DNA of 64,000 nucleotides, taken from NCBI GenBank assembly GCA_902464645.1, contig CABQKL010000001.1:6274-70273 (forward strand). The letters are read 5' to 3'. This document shows positions 17,053 to 25,288 of the stretch, piece after piece; position 1 is the stretch's first letter, and every line of letters begins with the position of its first letter. Source of the DNA: an uncultured Collinsella sp. GTDB taxonomy: Bacteria; Actinomycetota; Coriobacteriia; Coriobacteriales; Coriobacteriaceae. Under the pieces are notes generated by a model. The model made no database searches. It was not told the origin of the DNA and saw nothing but the letters and a program-made list of their open reading frames with translations. The position numbers were made by a program, and so were the translations under genes.

Positions 17053-18192
17053 CTAGCAGGCTAAATCGCGTAAAGCGTCGATCGCGGTGTCGACTTCCTC
17101 GTCCGTGTTGAAATACCCAAACGAGAAGCGGACGACGCCCTGGCGCTCGGTACCCAGTGCACGGTGCATGAGCGGGGCGCAATGGGCGCCGGGGCGCGTC
17201 GCAATCCCCCACCCTTGCATGAGCGCATCCGAGATCTCGGCCGAATCGATATCGCCCACGTTGAGCGACACAATTGCAGAGCGCGTCGGCTGGTCAAAGG
17301 CGCCGTAAAGCTTGATCTCCGGGATTTCGCGCACGCCGGCAAGAAAGCGATCAGCGAGCGCACGCTCGCTGGAAGCAATCGCCTCGACCCCACCCTGGGC
17401 CTCGATAAAGTCGAGACCAGCGGATAGGCCCGCTATGCCGTGACCGTTGAGCGTGCCCGCCTCGAGGCGCGTGGGCCACTCAAGCGGCTGCAGCGCATCG
17501 AAGCTGCGCACGCCCGTGCCGCCCATGGCCCACGGAGCCACGTCAATGTCCTCCGCCACGGCCAGACCACCGGTGCCTTGGGGTCCCATGAGCCCCTTGT
17601 GGCCGGTAAAACACACGACGTCGAGCCCCATGGTATCCATGTCAATCTTCGCCGTACCGGCAGACTGAGAGGCGTCGACGATAACCAGCGCGCCGGCCGC
17701 ATGAGCCACAGCCGCCACACGTGCAACATCAACGGAGTTGCCGGTCACATTGGAGGCGTGCGTCACCACCACGGCACGCGTGCCCGGCGTGACCAGCTGC
17801 TCGAGTTCGTCGTAGTCGAGCACGCCGTTCGCGTCGCAGCCCGCATACTCAACGGTCACGCCCTGCTCTACCGCCAGGCGATTGAGCGGACGCAGCACGG
17901 AGTTATGCTCGAGCACCGTCGTGACCACACGATCGCCGGGACGCACCACGCCATTGATGACGGTGTTGAGCGCCGCGGTGGAGTTGGGCGTAAAACAAAC
18001 ATGGTCTGCCCTCGGGCAACCTAAAAAGCGCGCAAGCTTAGTGCGGCAGCCATGAATCGTGCGCGCCGCATCGAGCGCGCCCGACGTCGCGCCACGTCCG
18101 GCATTGCCGAGCGAGCACATCGCCTGCGTCACGGCATCGATCACCGTCTGCGGCTTATGCATGGTCGTCGCCGCGTTATCCAGGTAGATCAT
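17053..18192 (-). CDS. Cysteine desulfurase-like class V aminotransferase (selenium cluster)
   Basis: 379 aa PLP enzyme. The PLP lysine is K199 (FTGHKGLMGPQG); the catalytic-cysteine region reads RPGAHCAPLMHR near residue 334. It resembles the cysteine desulfurase/selenocysteine lyase-like group often found beside YedF and DUF3343 genes. It would release sulfur or selenium from cysteine or selenocysteine as a persulfide/perselenide for SelD; substrate preference is inference. ATG 18192 has GGGAGG seven bases upstream and overlaps the DUF3343 stop (ATGA). Confidence 0.85.
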   Translation of the reverse strand: MIYLDNAATTMHKPQTVIDAVTQAMCSLGNAGRGATSGALDAARTIHGCRTKLARFLGCPRADHVCFTPNSTAALNTVINGVVRPGDRVVTTVLEHNSVLRPLNRLAVEQGVTVEYAGCDANGVLDYDELEQLVTPGTRAVVVTHASNVTGNSVDVARVAAVAHAAGALVIVDASQSAGTAKIDMDTMGLDVVCFTGHKGLMGPQGTGGLAVAEDIDVAPWAMGGTGVRSFDALQPLEWPTRLEAGTLNGHGIAGLSAGLDFIEAQGGVEAIASSERALADRFLAGVREIPEIKLYGAFDQPTRSAIVSLNVGDIDSAEISDALMQGWGIATRPGAHCAPLMHRALGTERQGVVRFSFGYFNTDEEVDTAIDALRDLAC

Positions 18193-18440
18193 CGCACGAC
18201 CTCCCACATGTCGATTACCGTAAAGCCCTCGGTGGGGACGCCCGCCGCGGCAAGCTCGCCGCGCAGCAGGTCCTCATCGGCAGGCAACGCCTTCCATGCC
18301 AAACCGCAGCCGGCAGCGACCTCCCCGGGTACGGGAATCGTTCGCCCGGGAAGGCTGCGCTCGATGCACAGGGACTCGCACCCCATGGCGGCCGCCGTGG
18401 TGGGAAACGTGATGACAAGCGCCGGGCGCTTCTCCCTCAT
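18189..18440 (-). CDS. DUF3343 putative Se/S carrier-like protein
   Basis: 83 aa. Pattern of the DUF3343 family: an N-terminal beta strand (ALVITFPTTAAAMGCESLC), a central IPVPGEVAAGCGLAWKA with a conserved cysteine, and a short C-terminal part. Members sit with YedF and cysteine desulfurases and are thought to carry sulfur or selenium; the biochemical role is not firmly known. ATG 18440 has GGAG upstream. It overlaps the next gene by 4 bp (ATGA), a sign of coupled translation. Confidence 0.75.
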   Translation of the reverse strand: MREKRPALVITFPTTAAAMGCESLCIERSLPGRTIPVPGEVAAGCGLAWKALPADEDLLRGELAAAGVPTEGFTVIDMWEVVR

Positions 18441-18459
18441 GGCAACTCCAACCAATACG

Positions 18460-19086
18460 CTACGGGCGCACGACGCGCACGGCCTGCTCCATCTTCTCCA
18501 CAATCACGTACATGTTGGTGACCTCGCCCACCGCAAGCTGGTCTTTAATGCCATAGTGGTCGAGGCAGGTACCGCAGGTGAGAATCTCGACACCCTGCTC
18601 GGCCAGACCCTTCAGGTCGTCGAGCACCGGCGAGCCCTCGACGGTGAGCTTGGCGCCGCCGTTGTAGAACAGCATGGTCGCGGGCAGCTCCTCCTGCTGC
18701 GTCACGGCAAAGATAAACGCCTTCATGAGCTTGTGGCCCAGCTCGTCGTCGCCACGGCCCATGCAGTCGGTGTAGACGGAAATGACAAGCTTGCCCTTGC
18801 CGGCGCTGGCATCACAGAAGGCAGCGCCATCCTGCTCGGGATCGGCCACGGCAACGGCGCCAGAGGTCGCCACGGTCACGTGCCACTCGGCGTCAGAAAC
18901 CTTCTCGACCGAGGCCGTGCAGCCTTTCTCCTGCGCCATCTTGGAAATGTTCTTGACGGCGGTCTCATTATCGACCGAGGTCACGACGGCGCCCTCGCCA
19001 TCGAGCTGCTTCAGGGCTTTGAGCGTCTTGACGACGGGTAGCGGGCAGGCATCGCCCATGGCATTGACTTCAATTTTGGTAGACAT
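18460..19086 (-). CDS. yedF: Selenium-metabolism protein YedF (TusA plus DsrE-like domains)
   Basis: 208 aa. The N-terminal 75 residues form a TusA/SirA domain with the active motif DACPLPVVK (Cys at 14). After a linker with GAAFCDASAGK, residues 95-205 form a DsrE-like domain with TCGTCLDHYGI. This two-domain layout defines the YedF family tied by genome context to selenium use. It sits between selD and the DUF3343 gene on the same strand, consistent with passing selenium towards selenophosphate synthesis. AAAGGAAAAGCT precedes ATG 19086. Confidence 0.9.
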   Translation of the reverse strand: MSTKIEVNAMGDACPLPVVKTLKALKQLDGEGAVVTSVDNETAVKNISKMAQEKGCTASVEKVSDAEWHVTVATSGAVAVADPEQDGAAFCDASAGKGKLVISVYTDCMGRGDDELGHKLMKAFIFAVTQQEELPATMLFYNGGAKLTVEGSPVLDDLKGLAEQGVEILTCGTCLDHYGIKDQLAVGEVTNMYVIVEKMEQAVRVVRP

Positions 19087-19146
19087 AGCTTTTCCTTTCG
19101 AAAGAACCGTTCTAGAGAACGGTAAACAGTTACATAAACGTGCGGG

Positions 19147-20196
19147 CTAGCGAACAACGTGGACGGCAGGACCGCCTGGCACCGACTCGCACACGCGACC
19201 GACGACGGCGGCAATACGTCCTTCGGCATGCAGACGGCGCGCAAGCTCATCCACATCGGCAGCAGGTGCCGCGATAAGCAGGCCACCAGACGTCTGCGGG
19301 TCGTACAGCGCGTCGAGCATGCCCGGCTCAAGGTCCTCGTCGGCCGTCACGCGCGGGCCAAAGAAGTCCTGGTTGCGGTAGGAGCCCGCGGGGATAATGC
19401 CCAAACGCGCCATGTCGAGCACCTGGTCAAAGAGCGGCACCGCCCCCGACGCAAGCTCAATCTGCACGCCCGAGCCCTCGGCCATCTCGCACGCATGCCC
19501 GATCAGGCCAAAGCCCGTGATGTCGGTGCAGCCGTGAAGCTCAAGTCCCTCGGCCAGACGAATCGGAGCCTCGTTGAGGGTGCGCATCGAGTCAAACATG
19601 GCTGCGGCCTCGTCCTGCTCGATGAGCTCGCCCTTAATGGCCGTGGTGATGATGCCCGAGCCAACCGCCTTGGTCAGCAGTAACGCATCGCCCACGCGCG
19701 CGCCGCTGTTGGCGAGCATGCGGTCGAGCGCGACAAACCCGCTCACGGACAGGCCGTACTTGGGCTCGTCGTCGTTGATGGTGTGACCGCCCGCGATGGT
19801 GCAGCCGGCCTCGACGCACTTGTCGGCGCCGCCCGCCAGAATCTGACCGGCAACCTCAACGCCCAGACAGCTCGGGATGCACAGCAAGTTCATGGCATGG
19901 CTCGGCCGCCCGCCCATGGCGTAGATGTCCGACAGCGAGTTTGACGCGGCGATCTGGCCAAACAAAAACGGGTCGTCGACCATCGGTGGGAAGAAGTCGA
20001 TGGACTGCACGAGACCCAAGTTATCGCCAACGCGAAAGACGCTCGCATCGTCGGAGGTATCGAACCCCACGAGCAAGTTGTCGTTATGCACATTGGGTAA
20101 ATCGCCCAGGACCTGGGCGAGGGCTCCAGGAGCCAACTTAGCGGCTCAACCGCTCGCGGCAGTCATAGACGTGAGCTTAATCTGATCGTCAGCCAT
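19147..20196 (-). CDS. selD: Selenophosphate synthetase SelD, selenocysteine-containing (UGA at codon 17)
   Basis: 349 aa. Makes selenophosphate from selenide and ATP, the selenium donor for Sec-tRNA. Reading from ATG 20196 (GGAGG upstream) there is one in-frame TGA at codon 17 (20146-20148) in the context TAASG-U-AAKLAPGAL, exactly where the catalytic Cys/Sec of SelD lies. The following lysine, the DASVF-type metal/ATP residues and the AGGHTI motif are intact. A selenoprotein SelD depends on its own product. The gene follows the ATPase gene and precedes yedF. Confidence 0.95.
20101..20148 (-). promoter_or_regulatory. Candidate SECIS element in selD
   Basis: About 29 nt after the UGA the message can form a five-pair CGCCC/GGGCG stem with loop AGGUCCU. 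The GGUC core matches the loop of the fdhF element in this window. The distance from the UGA is longer than in fdhF, so the call is less firm. Confidence 0.6.
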
Positions 20197-20266
20197 CGAT
20201 ACCTCCTCTCATCGGTCAATCATTTTCTCCCAGTATACGCATGAATGCGAGCCTGCGGCGGATGCA

Positions 20267-21031
20267 TTAATTGAGCGCCTGTGCGCGAATCGCCGCGCCG
20301 ATGGCACCGGCAAAGCGAGCCTGGGGCGAGGTGGTCACCGGCGACCCCAGCAGCTCGCCCAACCGCTCCACCACGAAGGCGTTCTCGCACAGGCCACCGG
20401 TCAGGTAGTACGGGGCGCCCGCGGCCTGCCCGGCCATGGTCGCCACGCGCGAGACCACGCTGTCGATCACGCCACGCGCAATGTTCTCGCGCGGCTCACC
20501 GCGACCGATCAGGCTGATAACCTCGCTTTCGGCAAACACCGTGCACATGCTGCTGATCTTGGTGGGCTCGCCGGAACGCGCCAGGTCAGCCATCTGCTGC
20601 TGGGAAATGCCTAGGCGATCGGCCATGATCTCCAAAAAGCGCCCCGTGCCGGCGGCGCACTTGTCGTTCATGGCAAACTTGGCCACGCGGCCACTTTTAA
20701 GCTGAATGACCTTGGTGTCCTGGCCGCCTACGTCAATCACCGTGCCGTGATCGCCAAACAGGCGCACGGCACCGGTACCGTGGCAGGTGATCTCGGTCAC
20801 GACCTTGTGCGCATAGGGCACGGCGACACGACCGTAGCCGGTCGCGACCACACGCACATCGTCGGCTGCCACGTCATAGCCGGCCGCTGCCAGCGCCTCG
20901 CGCAGCCGCTCGGAAGCATCGACCGAGGAGAACCCGGTTGGCTGCACGCACGTCCACGCCACCGAACCCTCCCCGTCGACCACAGCAGCCTTAGCCGCCG
21001 TAGACCCGATATCGATCCCGATCCCTATCAT
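20267..21031 (-). CDS. BadF/HgdC-type ATPase, activator of a double-cubane or dehydratase partner
   Basis: 254 aa ASKHA-fold ATPase. Phosphate-binding DIGSTAAKAA near the start, a second DVGGQDTK motif near 100-107, and the two cysteines that hold the inter-subunit [4Fe-4S] cluster in this family: C125 (MNDKCAAGTG) and C163 (SSMCTVFAESEV). Such proteins (HgdC, YjiL, double-cubane-protein reductase) use ATP to push an electron into a partner of the 2-hydroxyacyl-CoA dehydratase family. Two such partners lie directly upstream. Homology is clear; the final reaction is unknown. Confidence 0.88.
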   Translation of the reverse strand: MIGIGIDIGSTAAKAAVVDGEGSVAWTCVQPTGFSSVDASERLREALAAAGYDVAADDVRVVATGYGRVAVPYAHKVVTEITCHGTGAVRLFGDHGTVIDVGGQDTKVIQLKSGRVAKFAMNDKCAAGTGRFLEIMADRLGISQQQMADLARSGEPTKISSMCTVFAESEVISLIGRGEPRENIARGVIDSVVSRVATMAGQAAGAPYYLTGGLCENAFVVERLGELLGSPVTTSPQARFAGAIGAAIRAQALN

Positions 21032-21083
21032 GGCTCTCTCCCAATCTAAACATCAAAGACAGCTGCGCGTTCAGGCGCCTTAG

Positions 21084-21192
21084 CTCTAGGTTTCTCAGGT
21101 GCCGGAGATTGCCCCGAAAGAGGAGCGCAGCGTACTTTGGGTACGCAAGCGACGGTTTGAGGAGCAAGATCCGGTGCCTGAGGAAGCTAGAG
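21084..21192. repeat. Imperfect long hairpin family B, copy 1
   Basis: About 109 nt. Outer arms CTCTAG/CTAGAG and TCAGGTGCCGGA/TCCGGTGCCTGA, the latter paired with two G-U wobbles on the plus strand. Then TTGC/GCAA, an internal loop with CGAAAGAGGAG on one side and AAGCGACGGTTTGAGG on the other, and an apical GCGTAC/GTACGC stem. It overlaps the last codons of the upstream (minus-strand) gene. Near-identical design at 22387, related designs at 37821 and 37927. Confidence 0.8.
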
Positions 21193-22350
21193 GGTTTCGA
21201 TGAAGGCGGCGATGCGAGTCTCGATCTGGCCCATGTCACCGTTGCTGTAGTCGGTCTCGATCTTCATATACGGAATACCCACACCCTCGACAGCCCCCTG
21301 CATGCGCGCGCTCTCAACGTTGAAGGTGTGGCAGGCCTGTAGCACGCTCTCTACCACGCCATCGACATGGTACTTCTCGCACATGGCCAGCGTATTTTCC
21401 ATACGGCCGTCGTTGGGCGTCATGACCGAGCAGTTGATGTCCAGGTAACGGTCGGCGATGGCGCGCAGAATGTCGGAAGCCTCCGGGTCGATCATCATGG
21501 CCGCCGTGCGCTCGCCCGAGCAGTCGTCCATACACACGACCACACCGCCGTTGGACTCGATGGTGCGGCCGATCTTGTTGATCACGCCGCCCACCGGGCA
21601 GCCAGTGATCAGAATGCGCTTGGCATCCGCCGCAATCGGGCGCTCGCCAGCCTCGTAGGACTCACGAAGCTTGGCGACCTTTTGCTCCAGCTGCTGAGTA
21701 TAGGCCTCGATATCAAAGCTGAACGTACCGGCGAACATGGTGCTCATCAGGTCGACGCCGCTCATAGCCGCCGGCTGGTTGGCCTGCAGCGCGAACATCT
21801 CGAGCTGGGCCGCACGCAAGCGATTGCGACGACGGACGGCGGCGCGCAGGTCGTCATCGGTGATCGTGATGTCGTAGAAATTCTCGAGCTCTTCCTTGAG
21901 CAGGCGGCACTCCTCGTACCAGCCTTCACGCTCGTAGGCGCGGTCGCGACCCTGCGGCAGGTGCAGAATGTGCGTGCGCTTGAGCTCGTTGAGTAGCTCG
22001 TACATCTTCTTCTTGCCGTCGCAGGTGGTCTCGCCGATGATCATGTCGCTAAAGTACGTAAACGGGCACTTTTTCGAGTAGGCAAAGCCGTACGTCGACT
22101 TGATGAGCGGGCAGAGGTTTGCCGGCAGCACCTTCTCGGCCTCGGGAATCACCTCATCGGACGTACCGCACAGAGCGACACTTGCGGCCCCCGCGGCATC
22201 GATAATCTCGAGTGGCGTATAGCTGCACAAAAAGCCGACCAGGCGATTACCCGCCTGCTTATATTCCTTAACGCGAATAAACGCCGCCTTGCGCTGCTCG
22301 TTGAACTCCTCAAACGTGCGCGGCAACGGCTGCTCAATATTTTCCGACAT
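21187..22350 (-). CDS. 2-hydroxyacyl-CoA dehydratase family / double-cubane-type protein (YjiM-like)
   Basis: 387 aa. Strong YjiM-type motifs: [53 protein letters not shown] and [10 protein letters not shown]. The conserved cysteines would bind iron-sulfur clusters; YjiM-like and double-cubane cluster proteins are low-potential reductases fed by an ATPase activator. ATG 22350 has TAGGAG upstream; a longer reading frame upstream runs through a hairpin and is rejected. It lies between a paralogue and the activator gene. Substrate unknown; the neighbouring selD and yedF hint at a selenium or sulfur link. Confidence 0.85.
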   Translation of the reverse strand: MSENIEQPLPRTFEEFNEQRKAAFIRVKEYKQAGNRLVGFLCSYTPLEIIDAAGAASVALCGTSDEVIPEAEKVLPANLCPLIKSTYGFAYSKKCPFTYFSDMIIGETTCDGKKKMYELLNELKRTHILHLPQGRDRAYEREGWYEECRLLKEELENFYDITITDDDLRAAVRRRNRLRAAQLEMFALQANQPAAMSGVDLMSTMFAGTFSFDIEAYTQQLEQKVAKLRESYEAGERPIAADAKRILITGCPVGGVINKIGRTIESNGGVVVCMDDCSGERTAAMMIDPEASDILRAIADRYLDINCSVMTPNDGRMENTLAMCEKYHVDGVVESVLQACHTFNVESARMQGAVEGVGIPYMKIETDYSNGDMGQIETRIAAFIETL

Positions 22351-22386
22351 ATAACTCCTAAACCTTTTAACCAACCAAGGAAACAG

Positions 22387-22482
22387 CTTTCCCGGGTGCC
22401 CGAGGTTGCCGTAAATGAGGAGCACCGCGTACTTTGGTACGCAAGCGACGGTTTGAACGGCAAGATCGGGTGCCTGGGGAAG
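22387..22482. repeat. Imperfect long hairpin family B, copy 2
   Basis: About 96 nt, in the gap between the two YjiM-like genes. Outer arms TTTCCCGGGTGCCCGA/TCGGGTGCCTGGGGAA (again G-U pairs on the plus strand), TTGC/GCAA, internal TAAATGAGGAG versus AAGCGACGGTTTGA, apical GCGTAC-TTTG-GTACGC. The inner half is almost identical to copy 1 while the outer arms differ. Confidence 0.8.
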
Positions 22483-22500
22483 TCACCGAGACGGATAGCC

Positions 22501-23784
22501 CTAAATGGTTTCCAAGAAAGCTTCAATGCGCGTCTGCAATTGCCCCGCGTCCTCGCCGGCGTAGTCGGTGGTGATGTGCATAAACGGAATGCCGGCCTCC
22601 TCGGCAGCTTTCTCCACGGCGAAGGACTCCATTTCGTAGAGTGTGCAGAACTGCAAGGCCACGTCGACGATGCCGTCGGCATGCAGGTCGTGCGCCATCT
22701 GGACAATGTCCTTCATACGCTGGTCGTTGGGCGTAAAGACGGCGCAGTTGATCTTAAAGTAGCGCTCGGCGATGGCGTCGAGCATCTCGTCGACCGTCTC
22801 GCCGGACTCGTCGACCAGGTCCTTGTAGTAGCGCGAGCCCGTGCAGGACTCCTCGCCTACCACAACGCCGCCGGCCTTCTCGATGAGGTTGAACAGCTTC
22901 CAGTTGGGCACGGCCATGGGCGTACCGGTGTACAGGATGCGCTTGGTCCCCTTGGGCGCCACGCCCTCGCCGGCCTCGACACGCTGCTCGCACTCAGCCG
23001 CCATATCGTTAATGGCTCCGGTCAGACGCGGCGTGTCGTCCATAAAGGCGGCCTGAACGGTCAGCAGGCTGTCGAGACCGCTGATGGGCGCCGGATCGGC
23101 AGCGCGCGTGGCAGCGAGACGCTGCAGGGCGCGACGCTTCTCATTGACGGCGTGGATGGCGGCCTTCAGGCGCTCGGGCGTAATCTTGACGCCACACTCT
23201 TCCTCGATCTTGGCGGCGAGCTTTTTGACCTCGGCCTTCCAAGTCACGAGCGTCGACTCATCGTGCACGTTGGGAATATCCATAACGTACATGTTCTTTT
23301 GCGTGGCAAAAAACTCGTAGGCCTTCTTCTTGCCATCGCAGGTGTTCTCGCCGACTACCAAGTCGCTCGACTCGATGTAGGGGCAGACCTCGCCCAGCTT
23401 AAAGCCGGCAAAGCTCTTGATGAGCGGGCAAGTGTTGCGCGGCAAGTGCTCCTCGACTTTGTCGGTTGCCCAGTCGGCACCCGAGCACAGGCCCACGGGA
23501 ATGCCGTCACAGGCAAGCACGATCTCCTCGGGCACGTACACGCAGAACGAGCCCACGATCTTGGTGGCCTCGCCGGCCTCCTTCTTGTCGAGCATCTCCT
23601 TAATACGGCCGCTGTGGATGTTGGTGGCAACAAAGTCCAGGTAGGACGTGGACTTGGGGCGATTGTTCTGCGTCAGGAACATATCGCCGTACATCTGGCC
23701 CACGGCGCCCAGCAGCATGTCGTGGTCGGCAAGATTCATGCCGAGGCTCTCCCACATCGGATGGAAATCGAATTCTTCAGCCAT
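22501..23784 (-). CDS. 2-hydroxyacyl-CoA dehydratase family / double-cubane-type protein, second paralogue
   Basis: 427 aa. Same family as its downstream neighbour but diverged and with about 35 extra N-terminal residues. Motifs: NTCPLIKSFAGF, EVCPYIESSD, GENTCDGKKKAYE, GEESCTGSRYYKD and ALQFCTLYEMES. Instead of ITGCP it has YTGTP, so one cysteine conserved in the paralogue is missing. Two diverged paralogues with one activator could be a heterodimer (as in dehydratase alpha/beta subunits) or two enzymes. ATG 23784 has AAGAGGGG upstream. First recognisable gene of the selenium unit. Confidence 0.85.
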   Translation of the reverse strand: MAEEFDFHPMWESLGMNLADHDMLLGAVGQMYGDMFLTQNNRPKSTSYLDFVATNIHSGRIKEMLDKKEAGEATKIVGSFCVYVPEEIVLACDGIPVGLCSGADWATDKVEEHLPRNTCPLIKSFAGFKLGEVCPYIESSDLVVGENTCDGKKKAYEFFATQKNMYVMDIPNVHDESTLVTWKAEVKKLAAKIEEECGVKITPERLKAAIHAVNEKRRALQRLAATRAADPAPISGLDSLLTVQAAFMDDTPRLTGAINDMAAECEQRVEAGEGVAPKGTKRILYTGTPMAVPNWKLFNLIEKAGGVVVGEESCTGSRYYKDLVDESGETVDEMLDAIAERYFKINCAVFTPNDQRMKDIVQMAHDLHADGIVDVALQFCTLYEMESFAVEKAAEEAGIPFMHITTDYAGEDAGQLQTRIEAFLETI

Positions 23785-24176
23785 GACGGTTCCCCTCTTG
23801 AACCAAAATTGAATAGCTACGGTATTGCTGCACGGTGGGTGGCGAAAACCCAGCCGCGCCTAAACCCGGAATTTTAGGGAACCTGCTTTGCGGTCGATTA
23901 TTTAGTTGTGCGTCGTCTCTCCCGGAGCCGTGAACATACCTGCTCATATGCGACTCCGAGTCATATATAGGGCACGCGCGGCAACGCGGCGAATGTATGT
24001 CGTCTGCGGCATGTGCGCACCCTCCTTTACAAGTTGAGGTCAACTATATCAACGGTCATCGAACATGCGAACACCGTTGACATTCGTACGACATCGTCGT
24101 GTGCCGTCGTTTAATAAATAATTATCTTGATTGATAAGAGTTTGTCATCTCTCATTCGACGAACGACAAAAACAAA
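23785..24176. other. Upstream region of the selenium unit, with two small overlapping ORFs
   Basis: About 390 bp with no recognised gene. On the minus strand a 22-codon ORF (23944-24012, MPQTTYIRRVAA...) follows AAAGGAGGG; its TGA overlaps the ATG of a 56-codon ORF (23777-23947), which in turn overlaps the start of the next gene by 8 bp. Short palindromes are present at 24088-24100 (ACGAC/GTCGT) and 24122-24137 (TTATC/GATAA). Promoters for the cluster must lie here, but I cannot assign a convincing -35/-10 pair. Confidence 0.4.
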
Positions 24177-24203
24177 GCCGCCGAGGCTTATATCCCCGAC
24201 GGC
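24177..24203 (-). terminator. Terminator after modC
   Basis: Minus-strand hairpin GCCGTCGGGG/CCTCGGCGGC (10 bp with two G-U pairs), loop ATATAAG, followed by TTTGTTTTTG, 12 bp after the modC stop. Confidence 0.75.
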
Positions 24204-24214
24204 ATTACCCGGCG

Positions 24215-25285
24215 CTATCGACAAACCAAATGGATCCTGCTGGCATCAAAATGCATGCGCAGCGTCTCGCCTGCTTGCGGTAGCTCGTCGACAGGCATGC
24301 CCACTTTGTTGACCTTCCACTGCAGACGCGTGGGCGCATCGGCCCGCGGCGCATCCAACAGCACCAGGCGCTCAAAACGCGAATCGCTCACGCGCGCCAC
24401 GTGCAGGTCGTAGCTGTTGCGACCCCGCTCGGCACGATTGTCAACATGGAAGTAGCTTGCGCGAATGCCCAGGTACACCACATTATCGGGAACCTCGCGG
24501 CCCACGTTAAAGGTCATGCCCCAATCGAGCGCCTCAACTTCTTCGTCGCCGATCTTGCGCGCCCGGCTTGTATTCTTGCAGCCCGTCAGGCGCAGCGCCG
24601 CCAGCGTCTGCGGGCGGCGGACCACGTCCTCAATGGAGCCGATCTCCTCAACATGCCCATCGTGCATCACGCAGATACGCTGGCACAGGCGGCACGCTTC
24701 GTCGATGTCGTGGCTCACGTAGAGCACGGTGCGGTTGCACACATCGAACAGGTCGAGCATGTTCTGCTCGAGTGCGCTCTTAAGATAGGAATCGAGCGCG
24801 CTCATGGGCTCGTCGAACATAAAAATGCCCGGATGCGCCGCCACCATACGGGCAAGCGCCACGCGCTGCTGCTGGCCGCCCGAGAGACGCGCGGGATAGC
24901 GGTCGGCGAAATCGGTCAGGCCAAAGATGCCCAGATAGCGTTCGGCGAGCTTTTTGCGCGCGGCGGCGTCGCCCGCGTCCTTTACACCGGCGCACACGTT
25001 ATCGGCCACCGTCATGTTGGGAAACAGCTGATAGTTTTGGAACAGCAGGGCACACTTGCGCTCCTGGGGCGACAGGTTGATGCCCGCCGCCGAGTCAAAA
25101 AAGGTCACGCCGTTGACAACGATCTTGCCCTCGTCGGGGGTCTCCACACCGGCAATGCAGCGCAGTGTACAGCTCTTGCCACAACCCGAGGCGCCCAGCA
25201 GCGCCACACGCTCCTCGCCGGCCTCAAGCTGCATGTCGAGGGTGAACCCCGGAAAGCGCTTTTTGATATCCAGGACAAGCGACAT
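24215..25285 (-). CDS. modC: Molybdate ABC transporter ATP-binding protein
   Basis: 356 aa ABC ATPase powering molybdate uptake. Walker [11 protein letters not shown] at 31-40, Q-loop FQNYQLFP near 83, signature LSGGQQQ at 134-140, Walker B FMFDEP at 155-160. The last 100 residues form the regulatory/MOP-like C-terminal part seen in ModC, although poorly conserved here. The start is 4 bp after modB, so the two are translationally linked. Molybdate rather than sulfate is favoured by the neighbouring moeA and mogA. Confidence 0.88.
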   Translation of the reverse strand: MSLVLDIKKRFPGFTLDMQLEAGEERVALLGASGCGKSCTLRCIAGVETPDEGKIVVNGVTFFDSAAGINLSPQERKCALLFQNYQLFPNMTVADNVCAGVKDAGDAAARKKLAERYLGIFGLTDFADRYPARLSGGQQQRVALARMVAAHPGIFMFDEPMSALDSYLKSALEQNMLDLFDVCNRTVLYVSHDIDEACRLCQRICVMHDGHVEEIGSIEDVVRRPQTLAALRLTGCKNTSRARKIGDEEVEALDWGMTFNVGREVPDNVVYLGIRASYFHVDNRAERGRNSYDLHVARVSDSRFERLVLLDAPRADAPTRLQWKVNKVGMPVDELPQAGETLRMHFDASRIHLVCR

Positions 25286-25288
25286 GGC

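Noticed and set aside
20146..20148. TGA in selD as a stop, with SelD starting downstream
   Set aside because: The start upstream has a good ribosome binding site and the UGA is at the catalytic residue; a downstream start would remove the active site.
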